From positions 7,008,501 through 7,072,500 of the forward strand of contig JAKSXM010000007.1 of assembly GCA_022575985.1 (NCBI GenBank): a stretch of 64,000 bases of DNA, in the 5' to 3' direction. Below, piece by piece: positions 24,410 to 35,060 of this stretch. Numbering within the stretch: the first letter of the stretch is position 1; each line of letters starts with the position of its first letter. The notes beneath the pieces are model-generated. The model saw only the letters and a program-made list of their open reading frames with translations. It was not told the DNA's origin and ran no database searches. The DNA comes from Anagrus nilaparvatae (taxonomy: Eukaryota; Arthropoda; Insecta; Hymenoptera; Mymaridae). A program made the translations under genes and the position numbers.

Positions 24410-25442
24410 TCGAGACGATCCTTACTAATATTATTCATGAATTCACTTATAATCGTGGTGTCTTATAATATTAAAGGAACCTTTAATCTAACAGACATTT
24501 TTCGTACTATAATACATTCAATAATCGAAATTAATTCGTAGAAGCCGTAAATTTTTTAAAACAGTATTTTTGCTCACATGTGTGTACAAATTTTTTTCTT
24601 TTTTAATTTACAATTATTATTCAAAATTTAGATTATTTTAAGCAAGACTGATTTTTTTATTTTTGGTTTCTGCACTTTTTATTTGAAATGCTAAAATTTA
24701 ATAGCGTTTTGTTTGTAACCCCTTTTTTTTATAATTGACAGTTTTGTTAGAAATATTATTTGATTTATGAATTTGTACCTTTGCTTTATAATTATGGGAG
24801 GTTTGGGGTTAATTGGTGCGTTTTATGGGCTTTTTTGTTGTTTTGAAAATGTTGTCGGGTATTACCAAATATTTATTTTCAAGCGTAAGAAACATTATAC
24901 TCTGAGTGTATTGAGTAAATATTTTTATTTTTAATCATCGTTTTTGCAATTACGCGATAAGAAAAACCAAGAGATTAAAAATTTTGCGAAAAAAATCCAG
25001 GGAAATTCAGGGGATTTTACAATTAATATTTTTCATGCTAATATAAAATAAATGCAAATAATTTAATAAAAAAAAGTTTTATCATATAAATTTTTTGTGC
25101 AAATATACTGAATTGGGTAATTTGAATATTTCAAATATTATTTTAGTTCATTAAGCTAGTATAACACAGAAAAGCTCAGTCCTTTTTTCTTATTATTCTT
25201 TTTCAGTTGTTTAAATTGCAGATTAAAGTTCATTAGTTTAAGTATTTCAAAAGATCTGTACAGTAAGTTATGATTATTTAGCTATTTAAAAAATTAATTC
25301 TCAGAAATATTTTTATTTTGTTTGATTTGCTTGAAATCCCAAGCAAATTAAATTAAAATTCAAGCAAAAATTTTTATTATCAACCAAATCATTTAAAATT
25401 TTCAAGTCAAGAAACGTAACATCATAATTTTACTAAAATGTT

Positions 25443-25575
25443 ATACGAGACTTGTCCATAAATAAAGAATGACCCAAATTGTAGTTTACCATCCTCGGCT
25501 TCACCTCAGAAGGTAATTTAAGTGCGATTTGGGTCATTATTTACTTTTCTGGACACGAACCGCAAATATACTATT
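25443..25575 (+). repeat. Family A hairpin repeat, copy 3
   Basis: The most symmetric copy: AATGACCCAAATT ... CGATTTGGGTCATT frames GTTTACCATCCTCGGCTTC and GAAGGTAATTTAAG. It ends in ATATACTATTTA. Confidence 0.7.
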
Positions 25576-25671
25576 TAGTTCACCTTAAATTTTGATAAAA
25601 ATAATCTATTTTAGCTAAAAAATGTTTTCAACGTAAGAACCGCTTCTTAAAATTACATTAAAAAATACATT

Positions 25672-25835
25672 TTAATATGGAACGTATTTATAAGGGGAGG
25701 TCAAATGGGACTTAAAATTATTTTGAATTTTGTAACTTAGAATAATACGAGCTTAGGGACTTATACACTGATTCGGGTTAAGGGACTTAGAAATAAAAAT
25801 CAGAATAATTAAGGTTTAGAATCTTAAAATTTCGT
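25672..25835 (-). repeat. Minisatellite-containing repeat, inverted copy
   Basis: In reverse complement this matches 45185-45480: the sequence around GGAGGTCAAATGGGACTTA, followed by spaced 'GGGACTTAGAA' units and flanked by an ATATGGAACGTATTTATAAGG block. The 45 kb copy has more units. Confidence 0.65.
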
Positions 25836-28679
25836 GAAGGTGATAATTAAAAATTATAAAAATAGCAAATTGTATTGTAACGCAACACACACCAGCTGTT
25901 ATACATTTTTTTTAGGTACGTCAATCCATATTTTAATAAAATTTACTAGATGCATTTATTTTTGTTTATTTTGTTGTAAATTTTTAAATACCAATTTCAG
26001 GAAGTAAGAATTTCACCCTTAAAAAATTTCGATATTCTAAAAAAATTTTTTGTTTTTTAACTTTTTACAAATAAAAATAAGTTTCACTGAAATTTATGGG
26101 GTATATCAAGATCAGTTTCTTAATGAACTTTAAAATTAAGAGAAATCGCAAGCTTTAAATTTTCTTTAAAAATCCAAGACTCCTCGACCACCGCATAATC
26201 GAAATCCCCATAACTATTTAGTTACGCAATAAATAATAGAAAATTTTTTTGGCATAGTAAATTTGAGCTTTTTTGAATAAAAAATAAATTTAATTATCAT
26301 AAAAGTGTGTCAAATTCCCCTATAACCCAATGCCGCAATCTTCCCTTCAAAAAACCAATATTTTTTTGTGATTTTCTTTTCACCTACTTATACAATATTT
26401 TATTTTTAAATATCATGGTTACACCAACGTTATATTTTCTTGGTTTTATATATTTAATTATTGATTATTATTATATCCTTAGAATTAACGATTAAATGAA
26501 TAAAATAATAATAAAAAACTTTTACTTTTTATCGAACATGCATGATAAATTAATTCATAAATAAACAATTTTTTAATTCAATGTTAATTAAATTTTTTAA
26601 CATAATTTTTCTTTTAGAACAATAACAAAATTCTGTAATGCAAAAAAATATTTATATACAAAACACAACACACGAACTTGCGTGTTCGTACAATAAACAC
26701 ACTTTTTGGTACTTTTTTTAAGCTGCGGCGCCTGTGTTTCTAAATACACTCCAATTATTATTATAAAAAAGCGTAAAACAATTTTGCTTTGTTTAACGTG
26801 TTCATGAATACAAACAACGATAATTATTTTTTATACGTGCTAAGAATTTTTACTTAGACTTTTTAACTAAAAATTTAGGCTAGAAATACTTTTTAAAAAA
26901 ATATGCAAAAATTTTAGCCCGAAGAAACAATTTTATAATAATTATTATCTTAAAAAATCATGCTTTTTTTTAGCTAAAAAAAATGATTAATTTAAAACTT
27001 ATCCACTTTTAAAATCTATATTCACCATGAAATTTAACATTTTAAATAGTAATCTGTAAGACACACGATGCAAAAAAGGAATGAAATAGAGCACCTGCAG
27101 AAGATTTGAATTTTAATCTAAGCAAGGATTTATGGAGTATTTTATTTCGAGTTTTTTTGGGCTCTTAAATTTTTTTTAACATTAAATTAGGACTGGAAAA
27201 TTATTAGTGGTTAAAATTAGGCTAAACTTTTTAATAGGGTTGTTATTTTAGGTAAACTTTTAAATTCAGTTACTAAACTTTTGGTCAAAGTCGCTTTATT
27301 AGATGTGTACTGAAATAGTCGCCGGATATACAAAATTTTAAAACTGCAGTCAAAAGAGTCTGTAGAATTATTAAAAAAAAAAAATACGTCACAAGTTGAT
27401 AATTAATATAAACTTTTGTAAAGTCATTTTCTAACGAAAAATTAATAGAAATTATCACTAAAAACATTTAAAAGCAGTTAAAAGCAGTTCTTAACAAACA
27501 AAAATTTACTAAAAAAACAAATTGTCAAACAAATACTTTTTTATAAAAATGACGAAATTGTACCAAAAAAAAAATAAAAATTATTTATGTCAATCAAAAC
27601 AATATAAAAATAGTACCTGTAAAGATCGATAAAAGTAAATAATTCTTTTCCGAAACGGCTTGAAATTCATGATAACAGACAAGTAACTGATTCTTTACAT
27701 ATAATAACGTGAAGTTCAACTTATAACCGTAAAAATAACGAAGGGAACGAGTAATATAACAATATACCTTCAAACTCAGAACCTCTAAAGACATTTATCG
27801 AGTCATTTTAACTTCATTGACCTGACGTGATTTGATCCAAAAAAATGGATTGTAAAGATAACTGATAATGATCACTTTATTCAAAAATTGCTTTTTTTTT
27901 CTTTTGGCATTTTTGGACTATATATAATATAGGAACTAATTTATATTTTGACCTTGGATACCTTTTTTGTGCCTTCAGGCAGGATTCTTAGAGGAGTAAA
28001 AGGGGTAAAACAGGCAATTTTTTGGTATGAATATTTTTGAAAAACATTTCATTAAATAAAATAAATATAGACCGTTCAAACGCCTTCTTTAAAATTATTG
28101 AAGTTCCTTTAAGTGGTGTGTATGAGTAATATCACAAAGAATTTAGCAAACCATTTGAAAAATTTTTTGGTTATTTAAGAACTGCAGGTACTTTTAATTG
28201 CATTATTTTTGAACTTGTCCAATTTTTCATTAATCAAATAAAGTTCAAAAAGTAAAGTAAAAATTTTTTGAAAATAATTGAATTTTAGTAATTATAATTT
28301 TTTAATTAATTTAAAAACTAATTGCACTCAATTTAATAACTAATTACTTTAATATAATAAATTTGACCTAGAAAACATAATAAATTAAGTGCTTTTATAG
28401 AAAATTTAATAATGGACATCAGAGACAATATCATGCAAATTCAATTTTTTTGCATGAAGCTTATTTTATATTGAGCAAATATATAAATATGCGTGCGTCA
28501 GTATGTGTGTGCATGTAGAAAGAATTTATTAAAAGATAATGAAAGAAAAAGTAAAAAAAAAAATAACTTGGTTAAGACGAAGGAAGGAATCATGTATCTA
28601 AGGAAGAATCTAATGTAAAAGTCTGGTTATATATTTACGGACAAAAAAAATCAACGGAGAAGAGAATAAAATATGATTA

Positions 28680-28910
28680 AGAAAAATATGTACAATGCGC
28701 ACGTGTTATGCAGCTCTGGTCTTGAAGAACTCGTTCCGTATACCGGCATCTGCCGAATATATAAACTTGCAAACGAGAGATCTGATTCGCATACTTTTTA
28801 CTAAAAATGCGAGAGCTTGTAGTATACTGACCTATATTCTATGTTAGCAGGTTTTTTTTTCGATCAGTAAACTAACATAACGGCAGCGCTTATAGCATCT
28901 CGAGATTTTA
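28680..28910. other. GC-enriched unique stretch just inside the Ca-beta distal intron
   Basis: Less AT-rich than the surrounding intron, with no repeat match seen here and no recognisable open frame. It lies about 150-380 bases downstream of the distal Ca-beta exon on the minus strand. It could hold an unrecognised untranslated exon or a regulatory element. Confidence 0.3.
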
Positions 28911-29062
28911 GTATTTATTTATATTGTTTTTAGCCTATGTTTTATGTTATAGAAATATTTTTAACCCAGAATATTGAAAAAGAAAATGGGTAATTTTTTG
29001 AGTTACTTGTTGCGCCTGCTTAGTATTTGAAAAAAGATGGAAAGGAGAATAAAAACACTTAC

Positions 29063-29527
29063 ACGAAGAACATTAGGGTTAGCACCACTGGCAGATTGCT
29101 GTTGTTGTTGTTGTTGCTGTTGTTGTTGTTGAGGCGGATGTTGACGAGGTTGTTGTAGATTTTGTTTTTGCATGGCTGAAGATGGTGGAGGCCTTCTTTG
29201 TCTGAGAAAATCACGAGCCATTGCATCGTCGTCATCTTCCTCTTCATCGATATCTTCATCTTCAGAGACAAGTAATAGATGCTCGAGACCTGGGCCAGCA
29301 GGCCTTCGTTCGATGCGTCCACGAGGGTTTTGTCGCCATGGTGCTTCTTCGTCCTCGTCTTCTTCGTAGTCATACTCGGAAAAGTCATCCTCGGAGCGTG
29401 GGCCGCGCCCTGGTACCCGGATATCTCGATCGCATCCTGGCCCGGAGCCCGGCCCATACCGATTACCGTCCTCTTGATAGCGCGGCACGCTAACACTATT
29501 GCGACCTTTTGGGCCGCTCCTTGTGTG
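29063..29527 (-). CDS. Ca-beta: Ca-beta distal 5' exon, acidic and polyQ N-terminus; start codon unresolved
   Basis: On the minus strand an open frame runs from just after a TGA (29528-29530) to a strong donor CGT|GTAAGTG at 29062, phase 0, matching the acceptor at 7494. It codes a Gly/Arg-rich start (YGPGSGPGCDRDIRVPGRG), acidic blocks (EDDFSEYDYEEDEDEE, SEDEDIDEEEDDDD), a basic-proline patch (RDFLRQRRPPPSS) and a run of about 12 Gln, ending ANPNVLR. No ATG is in frame before VPRYQED. The frame therefore either continues from a further upstream exon, or translation starts at the internal ATG at 29221-29219 (MARDFLRQRR; context GCAATGG). From 29488 (a GTG) the exon would add 142 codons in place of the 18 of the proximal exon, giving about 615 aa. 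Assignment to Ca-beta rests on strand, phase and the absence of any other minus-strand gene in between. Confidence 0.6.
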
Positions 29528-31244
29528 TCATATTATACAATTTTCGTGGCCTATTCACTTCTCTGCACCACAGTTAACTAGGGCTTCTGAAACTTTGTAC
29601 GCCTATCGATTCCTAAATCGGCGCATGCGACCTTATGACAAGCATCTACACGTGCTTTCACCCCTTCAACCCCTCGCGAGTCTATCTCTTTGTATTTTTC
29701 TTTGACCCACTTATTATTGCGCATTTACATTATTGATATTATGAATTCTTTAGAGACGATAGGTTAACATGACCTCTTGCGGAGGGTTGATCCATCATCC
29801 AACCATCATGGTAACATAGAAACTTGACTGTAAATATATTGCATTTCTACTTCAGTTACTGAAGAAAAAAGTCACTTTACTCTCATTAAACGTTCAAATA
29901 ACCTCATCTGTAGTTTTGTTTCATTATTTTTTTGCTTTAACTAACCCATCGTAATTCGAAAAGTAAAAGAACAAAAAGTTGTCAACAATTTAACAATTTT
30001 GCACTGTAAACTTTTCACCGGCACGATAAAAATTTCAAAGCTTTTTGCAATTGCTTCAGATTTCGACTAAAAAAAAATGTACTCACCCGATGCTTCCTTA
30101 CCTCCCAACCTTAGTTACCACCTCTTTTTTTTTCTCAGTGAAAGAAAACTTTTAAAGATGCTAAAAATAAACGTCAGTTCATTAATTTTTCATGCAGAAA
30201 AAAAGTTACATTTTTTTGTGAAAGTTAACCCCTTCCAAAAAAGTGTTCGATAAAAACTTATTTTGGGCTTCCTTACATTGATAACTTTTAAAAATTTAAA
30301 TCAATTTTTAAAATAACTTAATTAAAAAAAATTTTTTTTTGTCTTTTAAATTTGACTGTTTTTTGAAAATTTGACCTCCCACTCTGTTTTTAAAAAATAG
30401 CGCCTCTCGTAGATATTTTTGTAACTGTCCATATTTGGTTTTGTTTAAATAAAATATACTAGAAATTTTTAAAAATTTGTTATTAATTTTCACTGAAAAA
30501 AATGTACTCTTATTTTTGTAAATTTTTGGATTGACAAAAAAAATTAAATTAAAAGTATTTATTAGCAGTGCCATCCTACTTTTAGTAAAAATTTTGAATG
30601 GTGCAGTTTTGCAAAGCTTTTGTATAAATTAATACTTCTTTCGGTTTTAATGTAAGTTTTGATAAATAATTTTCCAACAGATAATTTTGAGGTCCCTAAA
30701 AACGAATATTGAATTCTCATATCGGAAGTGTTTCAAATACTCAAAATGAGTAACATCAGGTAATTTTTTCATTTTTTGCGGTTGTTTTTATATTTTGAAA
30801 ATATTTTTTTACGAAAATGTTGTGCTCTTATAATTGCTTATTGTGATCACATATTCATGAATATCTGAAGCAATTTAAGTTAAAGTTAAAGGACGTCATA
30901 CTCGGGCTCAACCAATCCTAAATTCTAAATATTCATAAAAGAGGTCCACGTTTACTTCGGATTACTTCAAATCTTAAATTGGGGGCGACGTTTGTATTTT
31001 TTAATTAAAAACATTGATAGAAATCTTGAAAAGCTTTTATTTAAGTCCTAATACTTTCTTTTTTAAATATTTTGAAGCTCAGAATTCACTGTTCAAATAT
31101 GGTAAAAAAGTCTTGCAAATAAAAACTTTTAAAACGTATTTTACCTGTCTAAAAATTAAAAAAAAAAACACTTTATTTAAGTAGCATTTAAATATTTTAG
31201 GCTCCGAAGGCCAAAAGGGGGGAGGGTGTTTAGTTCCTGGTCGT

Positions 31245-31330
31245 AATCAGCTTTGGTCTATTATAGGATTTTTGGGTCACTGATCACGGATTTCAGGGTC
31301 TTTACCAAGAGAAATGGACGGAACATCCTT
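31245..31330 (-). repeat. Copy of the 'GTGATCAGTGACCCA' dispersed motif
   Basis: In reverse complement reads CCTGAAATCCGTGATCAGTG, then ACCCAAAAATCCTATAATAGACCAAAG. Related copies: 752-805, 14930-15070, 32075-32130 (-), 32240-32350 and 32390-32455. Confidence 0.55.
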
Positions 31331-31378
31331 AAATTTGCAAAAACTACCCCTTATAAGGTCCATTTTTTATGTATTCGT

Positions 31379-32073
31379 ACTTTAAGGTTGAATCAGGTGG
31401 ATAGAAATAGCATTTTTTGAGTGAACATTTCTGGAGATCGAAACTTCTGGAATGTTTAATATTTTTAGCCATTGATCATGTTATGTGTCCCTTAAAATTT
31501 AAAAAAAAATTTTGAAAATTTATTCACTACAGACGGAGATATTAGCGCTTGAAATTTCATTAATTTTTGAGGTACTTAATTAATCAAGACTTTTTTATAA
31601 ATAATCTGATTTTATAAATCTTTGAATATAATATTTAGGACGTTATTCAGTATCGATTCACTAAAAAAAACCTCAATTTTTAACAATAATGTGAAATATA
31701 TTTCAAGTTTTTTGATTTTTGGCCTAACCTAAATTTTTCAAAAAATCAATTTATTCGCGGCGAAACGAAGAAAATCAAAATTTTTTTTAGTGAATCGATG
31801 CTAAATAATTTCCTAAATATTATATTCAAAGATTTTTAAAATCAGATTATTTATAAAAAAGTCTTGATTAATTAAGTACCTCAAAAATTAGTGAAATTTC
31901 AAGCCCTAATATCTCCGTCAGTAGTCAATAAATTATCAAAATTATTTTTTTAATTTTAAGGGACACATAACATGATCAATGGCTAAAAATATTAAACATT
32001 CCAGAAGTTTCGATCTCCAGAAATTTTTACTCAAAAAATGCTATTTCTATCCACCTGATTCAACCTTAAGTGT
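31379..32073. repeat. 0.7-kb foldback element with ~300-bp arms
   Basis: The left arm (31379-31685: ACTTTAAGGTTGAATCAGG.. GGATAGAAATAGCATTTTTTG .. CATTGATCATGTTATGTGTC .. TATCGATTCACTAAAAAAAA) is mirrored by the right arm (31775-32073) with scattered mismatches. The ~90-base loop (31686-31774) is AT-rich. No coding capacity. Confidence 0.85.
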
Positions 32074-34429
32074 CTAGATTTAGATCATATGGGTTTTTTG
32101 GGTCGCTAATTACTAATTTTAGGGTTCTGTCTACTAAAAATTAACATTTCACCATTAAATTTGTAAAAATGTGAATTAATTTACAAATACCCCTTTTAGA
32201 GATATTTTTTTATTAATTTAAGAGTAAAGCGCCAATTTTTAGTAAGCAGGAACCCCAAATTCGTGATCAGTGACTCATAAAATTCATATGTACCAAATCT
32301 GAAGGCTTAAAGTTTGAATACATTAAAAATGCCCATCTTTAGGGATATTTTTTGCAAATTTAAGGGTGTTTCCACTAATTTCTCCTGGAAAAGACTCCGA
32401 AATCCGAGATCAGTGACCCATACGACCTATAGTAGACCAAAGTTTAGTTGGTCAATTTGACTATACCATGTCAAAAATAAAATAAATTGTTTCAGGGTGT
32501 GTTCTTTTCTTCTAGCAATTGACATTTATCATAATTTAAGTGATTAATCTCTAATTTTAAAATCTTTCTATGAGGAAATTTTTTTGATTTTTGTGACAAA
32601 GCCTCGGGCAAAGCTTTTATATCAAAACTTATTTGCATAGTTAAAAATCATATTTCCATATTATAGAACAAAATTTACATGGTTAAAAATTCATCCCTTA
32701 CTCTATTGTACTGTAACGCCATCTTTAATTCGACCTATATGTATTTGAATTAATTTCAGTGTAATGAGAAATTAAAGTATATTTGGGATTGTCTTTTCAT
32801 AACTCAGAATATGAAAAAATCGATTTTTTTACGCCTGTTCTACACATCTCGTACGGTATAAACTCATAACAGAAGCTTTTTAACAAAAAACAGAATGCGG
32901 AAGTACGTACTTTTAATTTTGTTTATGAAAAGACATAAAATTATATTTAATTATTTTAGGCACTTGAAAAAATAATTTTTTATACATAAAGATTTAAAAT
33001 ATATTTCCTTATCGAATAATTTAAAAATTAAACAAAAATTATGTAATAAATCAGATGAAATTATTTGAATAAAAATTAGATTCAGAAATTAAAAGAAGCC
33101 AATAATGTAAAAAGTTTTTTTAATTTTTCTAGTACACTGTTATAAATGTCATGAGAAATGAAATGCATGTTAATTACTATATTATATTAATTGTCTATTG
33201 AGAGCATTTGGAATAGAAAGTAGCTTTTAGAATTATCTAGAAAAATTAGTAATGAAATTTTTTAAAATTTATTTATTATTCTTATTTTTAACATTTTTTA
33301 GAACTGAGTTCCAAAATGCAATTATCTTTTGTTCAGGTTTGCGTTGATATTACTTTTAATTGCTTTCCTCCCTCAAAAACATTTACGTATTCTTTACGTA
33401 TATACATTGAATGTTTTTTATAAATTATACTATCAGAAGGATTCCAAAAAAATTGTTAATACTTTTAAATATTTTGTAAAAATAAATACAGATTTTTGGT
33501 AACCATCATATTATTAACCTGGAAATCCTTGAAGATTGAAAGAAATGGTGAATAATTTAAATGAGTTGAAGCATCTTCTTTCTAAAACAGTCTCTCTTTC
33601 TCTGTCAGGTGCAATAGAAAATAACACTGTAGGTTATTGAAAACATAGACAGGGTATTTGGTCTGATTAGAAAATGATAGGGAAATCATGTATGAGAAAG
33701 GACGTTATATTAAAAGAGTCATAAAGATTTATTTTTTTAAATATTGTGATTTAGATGTGAGAATCACGCTCAAGGCGCACAGCCTTAAGGATCTTTCGAT
33801 TGAGTTTTGGAAAAAGATCTTTACTTCAGAGATTTCATATTTTTGTGTTATTGTAGTTACGAAAAACATTAATTAAATTTCAAATCATTGAAAAATTTAT
33901 TTTATCGAACCAGAAATTTGTTAGCCTGAGGGATTTTCAATCAAATTCGGAAAAATAGACTTTTTTAATCAGACTTTCAACGAATTTTTATATCTGAAAT
34001 ATAATATCGACTGCAAAAAATTTTTTATATATTCGAGGCAAAAAAAATACTATTTTTTGACCTGTACGGGACACGTCTTTTTTGCCCTTTATAAATAAAA
34101 TATCTTACTAAACTTGTTAAAAAAGTTTTTTTAGTCAAATTCGATTACTGTTCCTCGTGTCTGCATTCAGCTAAAATAAACATTTTTACAACACGTTAGT
34201 AACATTATATTAAACTACTGCATAAATTATTTTTAAAATAATATTGTTTGCTGTGCAAAAAATAATACCAAAGAACTCAAAAACTAATAAATTACTATCA
34301 AAAAAAAAAAAAAAAAAAAAAAATTGAATTAATAAAAACAATAAAATTTTTAATCTATTAATATCTCAAAAATTATTATTATTTTTTTTTATTTGGTAAA
34401 TTGTGTAAAATTGTAAAAAATTGCAAAAT

Positions 34430-35060
34430 TGCATCAACCATGATAGCCTTGCGGGTCTTATGCTCCAAGTTACGCATAACAACTAGCACATATCCCCGCA
34501 AAGCTCAATAGCCGTCTTTGGCTGCATGGATGTACAACAGAATTAATACTCATGTACCCACCGGATTCTACGTTGGAAACGGGATTTGCAACGACGTGCC
34601 AGATTCCTACTGGCCATATAACCCCAAACTGATACCACCTTTTCAGATATAACTTCAGTTTCTGGAGTGCAGCCTAGGTGCGAAATTCTCCATTTTGCCT
34701 AAAAGGCTCTATACGATAGAAAGCTCTCCTCTTTTTTCATCAACCTAGTTGTTCTCATGTACTCTGCTACTTTGTTCCAATTTTCAGGACTCCGTAGCAT
34801 TTCCGGAACCATTCCCTCCGGCCTCAATTCGGGAAAGACGGGCGTCCCTCCATGTAGCGCACAAATCCAAAAAATGTGTTCTCTTCGCTATCTACCTCAC
34901 CAAAACAGTGGAGGCATTGTAAAATTTTCACCTTTTGTCACTTCTTCAACATGTCACAAAAGTATCCGTGACCTGTCAAAAACTGGGTGAGGTAAAAATC
35001 CGTCTCCCAGTGTTGACGTCCCACCCAGGCTTCTAAATCTGGAATTAGTCTGTGCGTCCA
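34430..35060 (-). mobile_element. Degenerate non-LTR retrotransposon fragment, R1-clade-like 3' end of ORF2
   Basis: The minus-strand translation has WETDFYLTQFLTGHGYF, then after a frame change LQCLHCFGEVDSEEHTFFGF. Together these resemble the 'TQxLTGHGxF...CxxC...ExxEHxxFxC' region C-terminal to the reverse transcriptase in R1-clade elements. Further downstream, pieces such as PENWNKVAEYMRTTRLMKKE fit the same region. Frameshifts and stops break the frame throughout, so it is dead. Reverse transcriptase and endonuclease domains are absent. Base composition is clearly less AT-rich than the neighbourhood. Confidence 0.65.

Larger units (their letters stand above)
7824..29062 (-). other. Large Ca-beta 5' intron (to the distal exon)
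   Basis: About 21 kb, very AT-rich, with no conserved coding exon on either strand. It carries a piggyBac-like MITE (9138-9975), a small hairpin (11051-11132), family B repeat copies (12820-13025 and 15885-16060), a hAT-like fragment (14657-14740), a nested inverted-repeat element (15437-16503), a GGATCCATAAAATACG-ended MITE (20311-20465), a GC-rich hairpin element (21455-21665), a family A copy (25443-25575), a minisatellite family copy (25672-25835) and an (AAT)n microsatellite at 24384-24409. Simple open frames here are low-complexity A/T translations. Confidence 0.75.

Noticed and set aside
29059..29581. Alternative-frame ORFs overlapping the Ca-beta distal exon (both strands, 65-145 aa)
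   Set aside because: Shadows created by the compositional bias of the acidic/polyQ exon; only one frame leads in phase into the donor and has consistent acidic blocks.
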